Assembly (NCBI GenBank): GCA_934668295.1
Contig: CAKUND010000009.1
Coordinates: forward strand, 1-24,853
Origin: an uncultured Oscillospiraceae bacterium
GTDB lineage: Bacteria; Bacillota; Clostridia; Oscillospirales; Oscillospiraceae
DNA length: 24,853 nt
Reading direction: 5' to 3'
Shown: in pieces, positions 1-8,719 of the stretch
How the letters are laid out: each line of letters opens with the position of its first letter
Position numbering within the stretch: position 1 is the first letter of the stretch
The notes under the pieces: model-generated
The model's database searches: none
The model's input: only the letters and a program-made list of their open reading frames with translations
What the model was told of the DNA's origin: nothing
Program-made: the position numbers and the translations under genes

Positions 1-76
1 GAACGGTATCGCCGACCTGAACTTCAGGCAGCTCCTGCTTCATGTACTGGCTGGTCAGAGCCTTCATGAGATCCAT
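1..76 (-). CDS. rplS: 50S ribosomal protein L19, N-terminal part (runs off the window)
   Basis: The minus strand starts with ATG at 76 and encodes MDLMKALTSQYMKQ followed by ELPEVQVGDTV, then leaves the window. The pattern of a short N-terminal helix, then 'lP.v.vGDTV', is the conserved start of bacterial L19, which sits at the 30S/50S interface of the ribosome. An AAGGAGGAC ribosome binding site lies just upstream (about 80-91). In many bacteria rplS ends an rpsP-rimM-trmD-rplS operon. Here it has its own promoter and leader, so it can be transcribed separately. Only 25 codons are visible, and the identification rests on this conserved segment. Confidence 0.88.
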   Translation of the reverse strand, partial: MDLMKALTSQYMKQELPEVQVGDTV

Positions 77-121
77 AATTGTGTCCTCCTTCAAATTAAG
101 AACGTTCATACCGCAAGGAAA

Positions 122-151
122 TGCCGCTGCACCTTCGTGCCGGCTGCGGCA
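122..151 (-). promoter_or_regulatory. Leader hairpin of rplS mRNA (candidate L19 leader)
   Basis: In the 5' leader, TGCCGC (146-151) can pair with GCGGCA (122-127). Inside lies GCAC, a GAAG loop and GTGC, giving a two-part stem-loop. Ribosomal-protein leaders, including an L19 leader in Bacillota, are known to autoregulate by binding the protein. Matching this hairpin to that class is inference, because no covariance search was possible. Confidence 0.4.
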
Positions 152-179
152 GAGGACCATCCTTTTCACAGACCAGTGT

Positions 180-208
180 ATTCTAGCACACTGGCTGCGG
201 AAAATCAA
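180..208 (-). promoter_or_regulatory. Promoter of rplS
   Basis: Reading the minus strand, TTGATT (203-208) and TAGAAT (180-185) are separated by exactly 17 bases. A TG one base before the -10 gives an extended -10 element. The distance to the rplS start leaves a leader of roughly 95 nt. Confidence 0.8.
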
Positions 209-258
209 GCATTTTTTCAGGAAAATCCGCTTGTTTTTATCTGTTTCGCGTTCTATAA

Positions 259-534
259 TAGCGTCAGCTGACAAGGGCACACACGGTTTTTCACGGGGCA
301 AAACGACGTCTGGCATCGTTATCCTCGTTGGCGGGCGTCAGCCCGCCTGCCTCGTCTGCCTGGCCAGCCGCCGTTTATCCTCCGTGAAAAACTCCGAAGG
401 ACTTGCCGGCCGGTCTGGGGCGTTGTCTGCAAGGCAGAGGACGCAGGCTTGCTATCGCAAGTCAAGGACGATAACGCGGCAGACGGCGGCCCAGTCCGGC
501 CCGCAAGCGTGCGTGCCCTTGTCAACTGACGCTA
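259..534. mobile_element. MITE-like palindromic element, 276 bp including TA ends
   Basis: The two ends are inverted copies: the left 27 bases from TAGCGTCAG (259) match the reverse complement of the right 27 bases ending CTGACGCTA (534) with two mismatches. Both ends begin with TA, as in Tc1/mariner- or IS630-type insertions that duplicate TA. Further inside, shorter blocks of the arms also match as inverted copies, for example GTCTG...GTTATC. A perfect 7-bp hairpin with a GTCA loop lies at 330-347, and a CTTGC/GCAAG hairpin at 448-461. There is no convincing coding frame, so this is a non-autonomous element. It sits upstream of the rplS promoter and directly upstream of the MFS operon. Confidence 0.7.
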
Positions 535-548
535 GCTTCTGCGATACT
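519..548 (+). promoter_or_regulatory. Possible promoter for the 571-3985 operon, partly inside the repeat end
   Basis: TTGTCA (519-524) lies within the right terminal repeat, and GATACT (543-548) follows after 18 bases, just before the MFS gene. The -10 matches only four of six consensus bases, so this is tentative. If correct, the element supplies the -35 of its neighbour. Confidence 0.3.
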
Positions 549-570
549 GTCTGGAAAGGAAGTGACGATC

Positions 571-1764
571 ATGGTGTCCAGAAAGCGAATCGTTCTTTGC
601 TACGTGCTCCTGCAGGCCAGCTTCTGGGGTATGATCAGCTCCATCTGCGCCTATCAGGCCGCGATCGTCCTCGACCGCGGCTTTACGACCGGACAGGCCG
701 GGATCTTCTGCGCGCTGTGCTATCTGGCAAGCCTGTTTACGCAGCCGGTCATCGGCGGCTGGGCCGACCGGCACCCGAGCGTGCCCATCAAGCGGCTTCT
801 GATCATTATGCTGCTGCCTGCCGCGGCGCTCAATCTTGTCTTTTATTTCACGCGCCCCGGCTTTGCGCTCACGGCGCTGATTATTTTCCTGTTTGGCGTG
901 CTGGAGACAAATTCCTATCCGCTGATCGACTCCATGGGCATGCAGTATGTCAACGCAGGCGTCTCGCTCCCCTACAGCTTCGCGCGCGGGATCGGCTCTT
1001 TGGCCTACGCGGTCTTATGCGTCGCGACAGGACTGCTGACCGCTCGCTTCGGCATGCAGACGGCGCTTCTGGCGCACTGCGCCGAGCAGCTTGTGCTGCT
1101 TGCGTGCCTGCTCGCGTTCCCGAGCATTCCGGCGCGCCTTCTGCCGCAGCCGCAGGCAAGGGCGGCCTCCGGCCATTCGATCTGGCAGATCTTAAAGAAA
1201 AACAAGGTCTTTGCGCTCATGCTCATCGCCTGCTTCTTCGGCATGATGGGCGTCATGCCGATCAGCAACTTCCTTGTCTCGCTCGTCAGCAGCCACGGCG
1301 GCGGCAGCACGGCGCTCGGCGTCGCGCAGTTTTTGATGGCTGCGTCGGAGCTGCCGTCGGCGCTGGTGTTCGGGCTGCTGCAAAAACGGATGAGCAGCGC
1401 AAAAATTCTGCTGATCTCGATCATCTTCATGATGGTCAAGCCGCTGCTGATCCTCGCGTCGGGCTCTCTTGGAATGCTGCTGGCCGTGCAGACGGTGCAG
1501 ATGCTGGGCTACGGCCTGTTCTTCCCGGCCTCGGTCTATTTCGCCAACGAATCTGTCGCCCCTGCCGACCGGGTGCAGGGCCAGTCCATCCGCACGATCC
1601 TCGCCATCTCGCTCAGTACGCTCCTCGGCAGTCTCGTCTCCGGGTATCTGATCGATCTCGGCGGCACGACGCTCATGCTCTGGTTCTCGACCGGCTGCGC
1701 GTTCATCGGCGTTCTGGTCGCGCTCGGCGCGCTGGCCATGCAGAAAAAATCATTGCGCGTGTAG
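571..1764 (+). CDS. MFS transporter, 397 aa
   Basis: This is a membrane protein with about twelve hydrophobic helices, the typical size of a major facilitator permease. After the second helix the loop reads GGWADRHPSVPIKR, which fits the family's conserved G-x-x-x-D-R-x...-R/K motif between TM2 and TM3. The pattern resembles the LacY/3-phenylpropionate-permease-like MFS branch, but the substrate cannot be told. The ATG at 571 is preferred over the in-frame GTG at 562, because the GGAAAGGA site ends at 560, ten bases before the ATG but only one before the GTG. It is followed 18 bases later by the TRIC gene and probably opens a four-gene operon. Confidence 0.85.
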   Translation: MVSRKRIVLCYVLLQASFWGMISSICAYQAAIVLDRGFTTGQAGIFCALCYLASLFTQPVIGGWADRHPSVPIKRLLIIMLLPAAALNLVFYFTRPGFALTALIIFLFGVLETNSYPLIDSMGMQYVNAGVSLPYSFARGIGSLAYAVLCVATGLLTARFGMQTALLAHCAEQLVLLACLLAFPSIPARLLPQPQARAASGHSIWQILKKNKVFALMLIACFFGMMGVMPISNFLVSLVSSHGGGSTALGVAQFLMAASELPSALVFGLLQKRMSSAKILLISIIFMMVKPLLILASGSLGMLLAVQTVQMLGYGLFFPASVYFANESVAPADRVQGQSIRTILAISLSTLLGSLVSGYLIDLGGTTLMLWFSTGCAFIGVLVALGALAMQKKSLRV

Positions 1765-1782
1765 CTTCCGGAGGTCTTTTCC

Positions 1783-2451
1783 ATGTCCAACATTCTTGTT
1801 TTCGTGCTGGAGCTCATTGGCACTGCCGCCTTTGCCGTCTCCGGCGCCATCGTCGGCATCAAAAAACGGATGGATCTGTTCGGCGTTATCGTTCTCGGCG
1901 TCTGCACGGCGGTCGGCGGCGGCATCGTCCGCGATCTCATTCTCGGCATCACGCCGCCCGCGACATTTCATGATCCTGTCTATACTCTCACAGCGGCTGC
2001 CGTGTCTGTTCTCATGTTCCTGCCGCACGTACGTGCCCGCGTCGGGCGGCACGAGCCGGTCTTCGACCGGCTGCTGCTGGTGATGGACGCGGTCGGCCTG
2101 GGCGTATTTACGGTCGTCGGCGTCCAGTGCGCCTTCCGGCAGGCAGAGCATGATACGCTGTTTCTGACCGTCTTCGTCGGCCTCATCACCGGCGTGGGCG
2201 GCGGCGTGCTGCGCGACGTGTTCTCCGGTGAGCGCCCCTATATCTTCGTGCGGCATTTCTACGCCTGCGCGTCGATCATCGGCGCGCTGATCTGCGCGCT
2301 ATGCTGGGAGCCGCTGGGCGCGAACGCGGCGATGCTTTTCGGCGCGGCGGCCATCGTCATGCTGCGTCTGCTGGCAGCGTATTACCACTGGAGTCTGCCG
2401 AAATCCGACTATCACGACGAGCCGCAGACGCCTGCCGCGCCGCAGAGCTGA
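1783..2451 (+). CDS. Trimeric intracellular cation channel / UPF0126 family membrane protein, 222 aa
   Basis: This small membrane protein contains two homologous halves, each with the family's signature GGGxxRD: GGGIVRD at residues 45-51 and GGGVLRD at 139-145. That internal duplication, seven or so hydrophobic helices and the length near 220 aa are characteristic of the UPF0126/TRIC family (E. coli YicG relatives). Members are described as monovalent-cation channels or small amino-acid transporters; the role here is unassigned. A GGAGG site lies 8 bases before the ATG. The last 20 residues are a polar cytoplasmic tail. Confidence 0.88.
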   Translation: MSNILVFVLELIGTAAFAVSGAIVGIKKRMDLFGVIVLGVCTAVGGGIVRDLILGITPPATFHDPVYTLTAAAVSVLMFLPHVRARVGRHEPVFDRLLLVMDAVGLGVFTVVGVQCAFRQAEHDTLFLTVFVGLITGVGGGVLRDVFSGERPYIFVRHFYACASIIGALICALCWEPLGANAAMLFGAAAIVMLRLLAAYYHWSLPKSDYHDEPQTPAAPQS

Positions 2452-2476
2452 CAAATCAAATTTTGGAGAACCTGCA

Positions 2477-3343
2477 ATGAATCACAAAAACCTGCATTTC
2501 ATCACGATCATCAAAGAAACAGCGGTTCTGACCGCGGCGGTGGCGATCATCGCGGCGGCGGTCTTCTTTTTCCTGGCTCCGAGCCACACCTCCGTCAGCA
2601 GCATTTCCGGTCTTGGGATCGTGCTGTCCAATTTTATCCCGCTTCCCCTGTCGGCTATCACGATGATCCTGAATATCGTCCTGCTGATCGTCGGCTTTCT
2701 CACGTGCGGAAAGGAATTCGGAGCGAAGACCGTCTACACGAGCGTGATGCTGCCCGTGTTTCTTGGCCTTTTTGAGCTGCTGTTCCCGGATTTTACCTCT
2801 CTGACAGACAGTCAGGAGTTGGACGTGCTCTGCTATATTCTGGTGGTCAGCATCGGCCTGAGCATTCTTTTCAACCGGAACGCGTCGTCCGGCGGGCTGG
2901 ATATCGTGGCAAAGATCCTGAATAAATACCTGCGTATGGATCTGGGCCGGGCCATGTCGCTGTCGGGCATGTGCGTAGCGCTGTCCGCAGCGCTTGTCTA
3001 TGACAAGAAAACAGTGGTCTTAAGCATTCTGGGCACGTATTTCAACGGCATCATTCTGGATCATTTCATTTTCGACCACAACAAAAAGCGCCGCGTCTGC
3101 ATCATCACCGAAAAGGAGGAGGCGCTGCGCCAGTTCATCATCAACGATCTGCACAGCGGCGCGACGATCTATGAGGCCATCGGCGCGTATAACCTGCAGA
3201 AGCACAACGAGATCATCACCATCGTCGACAAAAGCGAGTACCAGAAGCTCATGGCCTTTATCAACCGCGAGGATCCGAAGGCGTTTATTACGGTTTATAA
3301 TGTTTCCAATATGCAGTATCAGCCGAAGATCTGGAAAAAATGA
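2477..3343 (+). CDS. YitT family membrane protein, 288 aa
   Basis: The N-terminal 195 residues hold about five hydrophobic helices, including the family-like stretch NASSGGLDIVAKILNKYL (residues about 136-153), which marks the YitT_membrane domain. The soluble C-terminal 85 residues (from RRVCIITEK onward) match the DUF2179 domain that regularly follows it. YitT proteins are common in Bacillota and their biochemical role is unknown. The gene begins 25 bases after the TRIC gene with a GGAGA site and is likely co-transcribed. Length and domain order are normal for the family. Confidence 0.9.
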   Translation: MNHKNLHFITIIKETAVLTAAVAIIAAAVFFFLAPSHTSVSSISGLGIVLSNFIPLPLSAITMILNIVLLIVGFLTCGKEFGAKTVYTSVMLPVFLGLFELLFPDFTSLTDSQELDVLCYILVVSIGLSILFNRNASSGGLDIVAKILNKYLRMDLGRAMSLSGMCVALSAALVYDKKTVVLSILGTYFNGIILDHFIFDHNKKRRVCIITEKEEALRQFIINDLHSGATIYEAIGAYNLQKHNEIITIVDKSEYQKLMAFINREDPKAFITVYNVSNMQYQPKIWKK

Positions 3344-3367
3344 TAATAACAATCTCAGGAGGCAGTC

Positions 3368-3985
3368 ATGCTGAACAACAAGGGATTTGACCTGTGGGCT
3401 GACGGGTACGACAAAAGCGTCGGTCTTTCTGACGAAGCAAATACCTACCCGTTTGCCGGATACAAAAGGGTGCTCGCCGCAATTTTTCAGGCCGTCATGC
3501 AGACCCCAAGCGCGTCTGTGCTGGACATTGGGTTTGGAACTGCCGTGCTGACGGCAAAGCTGTATGAGCAGGGCTGCACCATCTACGGGCAGGATTTCTC
3601 GTCCAGAATGCTCGAACTGGCGTCCGAAAAAATGCCGGACGCACATTTATATCAGGGCGACTTTACAACGGGTCTGGTGGAGCCGCTGCGAGATCGCCGC
3701 TACGATTATATCGTCGCGACCTATTCGCTGCACCATCTGACCGACGCGCAGAAAATCGTATTTCTGTCCGCGCTGCGCGGCTGTCTGAACGAAAACGGGA
3801 AGATTTTGATCGGCGATGTTGCGTTTGAAACCCGCAGCGCTCTAAACCAGTGCAGACAGGAAGCGGGAGCGCAGTGGGATGACGACGAGATCTATTTTGT
3901 CATCGAGGAACTAAAAAAGGATTTTCCGGACCTTTCATTTACGCAGCTCTCCCCCTGCGCCGGTGTTCTGACGATCAGCAGGTAA
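3368..3985 (+). CDS. Class I SAM-dependent methyltransferase, YrrT-like, 205 aa
   Basis: The Rossmann-fold motif I reads VLDIGFGTA at residues 51-59. It is followed by the acidic SAM-ribose ligand D76 (YGQDFS), a GDF at 97-99 and the motif YSLHHL at 119-124. This is the standard order for class I methyltransferases. Overall it resembles the uncharacterised YrrT type of Bacillota, but the substrate is not evident. An AGGAGG site precedes the ATG, and the gene starts 24 bases after the YitT gene. It is the last gene before a strong terminator, so it most likely ends the operon. Confidence 0.85.
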   Translation: MLNNKGFDLWADGYDKSVGLSDEANTYPFAGYKRVLAAIFQAVMQTPSASVLDIGFGTAVLTAKLYEQGCTIYGQDFSSRMLELASEKMPDAHLYQGDFTTGLVEPLRDRRYDYIVATYSLHHLTDAQKIVFLSALRGCLNENGKILIGDVAFETRSALNQCRQEAGAQWDDDEIYFVIEELKKDFPDLSFTQLSPCAGVLTISR

Positions 3986-4004
3986 TTTTATTCTGGCAGA
4001 ACAG

Positions 4005-4044
4005 AAAAACTCCTCCGTATGCAGGGCATACGGAGGAGCGTTTT

Positions 4045-4046
<2 letters not shown>
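4005..4046. terminator. Bidirectional terminator between the methyltransferase gene and typA
   Basis: A perfect 13-bp stem (4010-4022 with 4026-4038) with a 3-base AGG loop is flanked by AAAAA on the left and TTTTTT on the right. It can therefore stop transcription in both directions. Its right T-run overlaps the typA stop codon (TAA at 4045-4047). Confidence 0.93.
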
Positions 4047-5865
<1,819 letters not shown>

Positions 5866-5925
5866 ACTTGGCGCCCCTTCCTTCTTTGCCCGAAGGCCTC
5901 ATACGTAAAAATCTCACAAAAAAAA

Positions 5926-5954
5926 ATTTTAACACAGACATACCGGAAATACAA
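5926..5954 (-). promoter_or_regulatory. Promoter of typA
   Basis: On the minus strand TTGTAT (5949-5954) and TAAAAT (5926-5931) are spaced by 17 bases. The start codon lies about 60 bases downstream. Confidence 0.78.
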
Positions 5955-6065
5955 GATTTTTCTGTGAGAAAATCGTGTAAATTTTCCGCTTCCGTGTGGG
6001 ATTTTTTGTGAAACCGCACAATCCGCCCCCGCAGCGCATACGATGGGTCGAAGGAGGGAGATCCC

Positions 6066-6572
6066 ATGCAACCACTCACGGAACAACAGACGCAGCGGGT
6101 CTGGAGCCGCGTGATGAATGCGCAGGCTGTCCCGGCTGCCCAGATGAACGAGCAAACCGGCTCCGGCAGCGCCGCAGCCGATTCTCTGACGCCCGAAAAG
6201 CTTCTCGAGCTGATCCGGGATGAACGCGCCGACAGCGCGCTCTACGCGCACCTCGCCTGCCGCATGAAGGGCAAAGCGCAGGCGATGCTGCGCGAGATGG
6301 CCCGGCAGGAGGCCTGCCACGCGAAGCAGTTCGGCGCGGTCTATTTCCTCAAGACCGGCAAAAAAGCCTGCCCCGGCAGGCCGGATGCGCCGTGCGTCAC
6401 CTGCATCAACGAAACGCTCCGCCAGCGCTATTCCGAGGAGCACGCCGCGCACGAGGCGTATGAAGCGCTCGCCGAAAACGCCGGAACGCACCGCTGCATG
6501 CTGCTGAAGATCGCCGAGGAGGAATGCAGACACGCGCAGATGATCCTCTGCATCCTGCAGACCTGCCTGTAA
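6066..6572 (+). CDS. Ferritin-like (rubrerythrin-type) diiron protein, cysteine-rich, 168 aa
   Basis: Four predicted helices carry the diiron ligand pattern: E53 (DERAD), E82-x-x-H85 (QEACH), an acidic cluster at 124-130 (EEHAAHE) and E153-x-x-H156 (EECRH). Rubrerythrins use such sites to reduce peroxide or sense oxygen in anaerobes. There is no C-terminal rubredoxin domain, so electrons must come from another protein. The first 40 residues are low-complexity and probably flexible. Nine cysteines in 168 residues is unusual, with C102-x7-C110-x2-C113 in the loop between helices 2 and 3. The start is fixed by AGGAGGGAG ten bases upstream. It is a lone plus-strand gene divergent from typA; no convincing promoter was recognised. 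Confidence 0.8.
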   Translation: MQPLTEQQTQRVWSRVMNAQAVPAAQMNEQTGSGSAAADSLTPEKLLELIRDERADSALYAHLACRMKGKAQAMLREMARQEACHAKQFGAVYFLKTGKKACPGRPDAPCVTCINETLRQRYSEEHAAHEAYEALAENAGTHRCMLLKIAEEECRHAQMILCILQTCL

Positions 6573-6590
6573 CGCTCCATATCGTCCAAA

Positions 6591-6616
6591 GGCCCGCTGC
6601 GAAGCTGCAGCGGGCC
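6591..6616. terminator. Hairpin between convergent genes, probable weak terminator
   Basis: A perfect 10-bp GC-rich stem (6591-6600 with 6607-6616) with a 6-base loop lies between the ends of the ferritin-like gene and the RACo-like gene. Neither side has a strong T-run (only TTTGG on the minus side, CTTTAA on the plus side), so termination may be inefficient. Confidence 0.55.
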
Positions 6617-6622
6617 CGTGCT

Positions 6623-8167
6623 TTAATCCGGCAGTGCTGTCTCCGGGACGCGGCGCTTTACGCTCGGGTACCGCGAGGCGTCCGTATGCGGCAGGAATCT
6701 GGCTGCCTGCATATTTTCCACGAACTTTTCCATTTCGCCGAACTGCACATAGGTCGCGAGCGCGCGGATCCGATCCAGCCGGGCGCAGCAGCCTGTGTCC
6801 AGCAGCAGGCGCTTCGCGCCCGCGAGGGAGGAGTTGCCGAGAATTTTAAATTTTTCGCGCGGCAGATCTGGGTACAGGCCGACCGTGATCGCGGATTCCA
6901 GATCATAATGCGTCCCGAAGCCGCCCGCGAGATAGAACGCGCCGATCTCCGACGGGCTGACGTTCACGCTTTCCAGAAGCGTCGCGACCATCGTATGCGC
7001 GGCGGCCTTGCAGGTCAGAAATTCCCCGATGTCGTCCTGCGTGAAATAAAGCGGCACATTGCCGTCGTAGGCATAGATGATCGCCGGGACGTTGCGCTGT
7101 CTGGTATCGTCCCACACATCGCGGATGCTCGGCGAGGCGCTTTTCTGCAGATTCCCGGCCGAATCGATCCAGCCAGACAGGAAGCCCTCCGCGATCAGGT
7201 CGAGAATGCCGGAGCCGCAGATGCCCTTCGGCGCGAGACCCCCGACCGTCTCATACCGCAGACGGTTGTCAGGCCCGATCCTGATGCTGCAGATCGCGCC
7301 CGGCTCGGCGCGCATGCCGGACTTGCTGACCGCGCCCTCGAGCGCGGGGCCGGCAGCTCCCGCGCCCATGAGCAGAAACTCCCGGCAGCCGAGCACCAGC
7401 TCGCCGTTCGTACCGATGTCGAGAAACAGCGCCAGATCCTCCCGCGTGTCGAGATCCGTCATCAGAAGGCCGCTCGTAATGTCGCCTCCCAGATAGTTTG
7501 CGATCGCCGGCATACAGAAAATATTGCCCGCGATGGGCAGCCCCAGCTCCGACGCGCGCAGCACGCCGGGGTCAAAGAACACCGGCGTATACGGGCTCTG
7601 GAACACCTGCCACGGGTCGCAGCCGAGGAAAAAGTGCAGCATCGTCGTGTTGCCGCCGACCGTCATCGCCGAGACAGCCTCCGGCGGAATACCGGCCTGC
7701 GTGCAGCAGCTGCCGATCATCCGCCGCACGTCGTCAAGCGTCAGCGCCTGAAGTGTGTGCAGATTTTCGTGGTTTTCCTTCACAGCCAGAATGCGGTCGA
7801 GGATATTCGTGCCGAACTGCGTCTGGCTGTTGGTGCAGGCCGCTTCCGCAAGCGTCTGTCCGGTGTGCAGGTCGACAAGCTCCATCTGCATCGTCGTGCT
7901 GCCGATGTCGAGGCACAGGCCGTAATTCTGCCCCGTCGTGTCTCCCGGCTCGACGCGCACCACGTCCGTCCCGCCCGCGCCCGGGCAGAGCGTCACGGTG
8001 ACGCGGTAGTCCACCTCATGCAGCACCGGGTACAGCCGCTGCATGCACCCGAGCGTCAGCCGGCAGCCGGACGGCAGCGCGGCCAGCAGCCGCTCCCGCG
8101 CGGCGAGCGTATCGCCGCCGGACGGCTCCGGCAGCGTCAGATATCGTTTTTCCGTCAAACCGTTCAT
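6623..8167 (-). CDS. RACo-like ASKHA ATPase lacking the iron-sulfur domain, 514 aa
   Basis: The protein resembles the C-terminal part of reductive activators of corrinoid proteins (RACo/RamA, formerly DUF4445). These use ATP to drive reduction of Co(II) corrinoid to Co(I) in methyltransferase systems. The ASKHA nucleotide-binding signatures are clear: phosphate-1 LCLDIGSTT at 84-92, phosphate-2 LFLDIGTNGE at 247-256, and adenosine motif YLAGGFG at 412-418. Residues 1-75 look like the linker domain. The usual N-terminal [2Fe-2S] ferredoxin domain of about 95 residues is absent, so it cannot take electrons the standard way. A GAGGAG site precedes ATG 8167. It starts 9 bases after the 141-aa gene and is surely co-transcribed. 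No corrinoid protein or methyltransferase partner lies in the window. Confidence 0.85.
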   Translation of the reverse strand: MNGLTEKRYLTLPEPSGGDTLAARERLLAALPSGCRLTLGCMQRLYPVLHEVDYRVTVTLCPGAGGTDVVRVEPGDTTGQNYGLCLDIGSTTMQMELVDLHTGQTLAEAACTNSQTQFGTNILDRILAVKENHENLHTLQALTLDDVRRMIGSCCTQAGIPPEAVSAMTVGGNTTMLHFFLGCDPWQVFQSPYTPVFFDPGVLRASELGLPIAGNIFCMPAIANYLGGDITSGLLMTDLDTREDLALFLDIGTNGELVLGCREFLLMGAGAAGPALEGAVSKSGMRAEPGAICSIRIGPDNRLRYETVGGLAPKGICGSGILDLIAEGFLSGWIDSAGNLQKSASPSIRDVWDDTRQRNVPAIIYAYDGNVPLYFTQDDIGEFLTCKAAAHTMVATLLESVNVSPSEIGAFYLAGGFGTHYDLESAITVGLYPDLPREKFKILGNSSLAGAKRLLLDTGCCARLDRIRALATYVQFGEMEKFVENMQAARFLPHTDASRYPSVKRRVPETALPD

Positions 8168-8176
8168 AAAAACTCC

Positions 8177-8602
8177 TCACGCTCTGCTGCCCAAAAGGGC
8201 ACAGAGGATCCCATAGCCGGGCGCAAGCAGGTCGAAGACCCACCGGTTCGAATCGACGCTGCGCTCTCCCATGTCGATGACGGCCGCCGCGTTCTTCAGG
8301 CGCTTTGCCGTTTTGTATAGCCGTCTGTCCTGATGTCCATGCGCTTCCCCAGCGCGCACCCAGCGGTCGAAAATACCGTCGAGATACGCGTGGATCAGCA
8401 GCTCTGTCGCCATGGAGCGCTCCGTGATCTGCAGCGGCGCGCCGCGCTCCGCCGCGTAGCCGTCCAGGATCGTGCGGCTAAGCGGCAGCGAGCCGTTGCC
8501 CTTCTGCCGCAGATAGCGCATCAGCGCCTCGTTCGTCGTCAGATGGACGGCCCTTTCTGTATAATAAAGCTCCGTGCCTTCCGGCAGCTTTGATCGTTCC
8601 AT
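8177..8602 (-). CDS. Unrecognised 141-aa protein co-transcribed with the RACo-like gene
   Basis: I do not recognise a family. The protein looks soluble and mainly helical, with many charged residues (ERSMATELLIHAYLDGIFDR in the middle) and a more hydrophobic C-terminus (FDLLAPGYGILCALLG). It has no cysteine cluster, so it does not replace the missing iron-sulfur domain of its neighbour. It stops at 8177, nine bases before the RACo-like start, and has its own promoter upstream. The ribosome binding site before ATG 8602 is weak (AGAAG). The tight arrangement suggests the two proteins act together, possibly as a complex or adaptor. That is inference from position only. Confidence 0.75.
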   Translation of the reverse strand: MERSKLPEGTELYYTERAVHLTTNEALMRYLRQKGNGSLPLSRTILDGYAAERGAPLQITERSMATELLIHAYLDGIFDRWVRAGEAHGHQDRRLYKTAKRLKNAAAVIDMGERSVDSNRWVFDLLAPGYGILCALLGSRA

Positions 8603-8629
8603 ACTTCAGGCTTCTTTCGTTTTCTTTCT

Positions 8630-8657
8630 ATCTTATCATATCCTGCGCCGGATGCAA
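8630..8657 (-). promoter_or_regulatory. Promoter of the 141-aa gene / RACo-like operon
   Basis: On the minus strand TTGCAT (8652-8657) and TAAGAT (8630-8635) are separated by 16 bases. It lies back to back with the galT promoter. Confidence 0.6.
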
Positions 8658-8662
8658 CCCTC

Positions 8663-8691
8663 TTGCGCCGACGCGCGTTTCTTTGTATAAT
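8663..8691 (+). promoter_or_regulatory. Promoter of galT
   Basis: TTGCGC (8663-8668) and a perfect TATAAT (8686-8691) are spaced by 17 bases, about 30 bases before the galT start. Only six bases separate its -35 from the -35 of the divergent operon, so a shared regulator could affect both. Confidence 0.78.
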
Positions 8692-8719
8692 AGAAGCAAA
8701 TCAAAAAAGAGGTATTACT

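Noticed and set aside
42..1973. Open frame of 643 codons on the plus strand
   Set aside because: It overlaps the real MFS and TRIC genes in another frame, runs through the MITE and is arginine/alanine-rich without any domain; high GC content keeps shadow frames open.
6524..8320. Open frame of 598 codons antisense to the RACo-like gene
   Set aside because: The opposite strand has all ASKHA motifs; this frame is arginine-rich and starts inside the ferritin-like gene.
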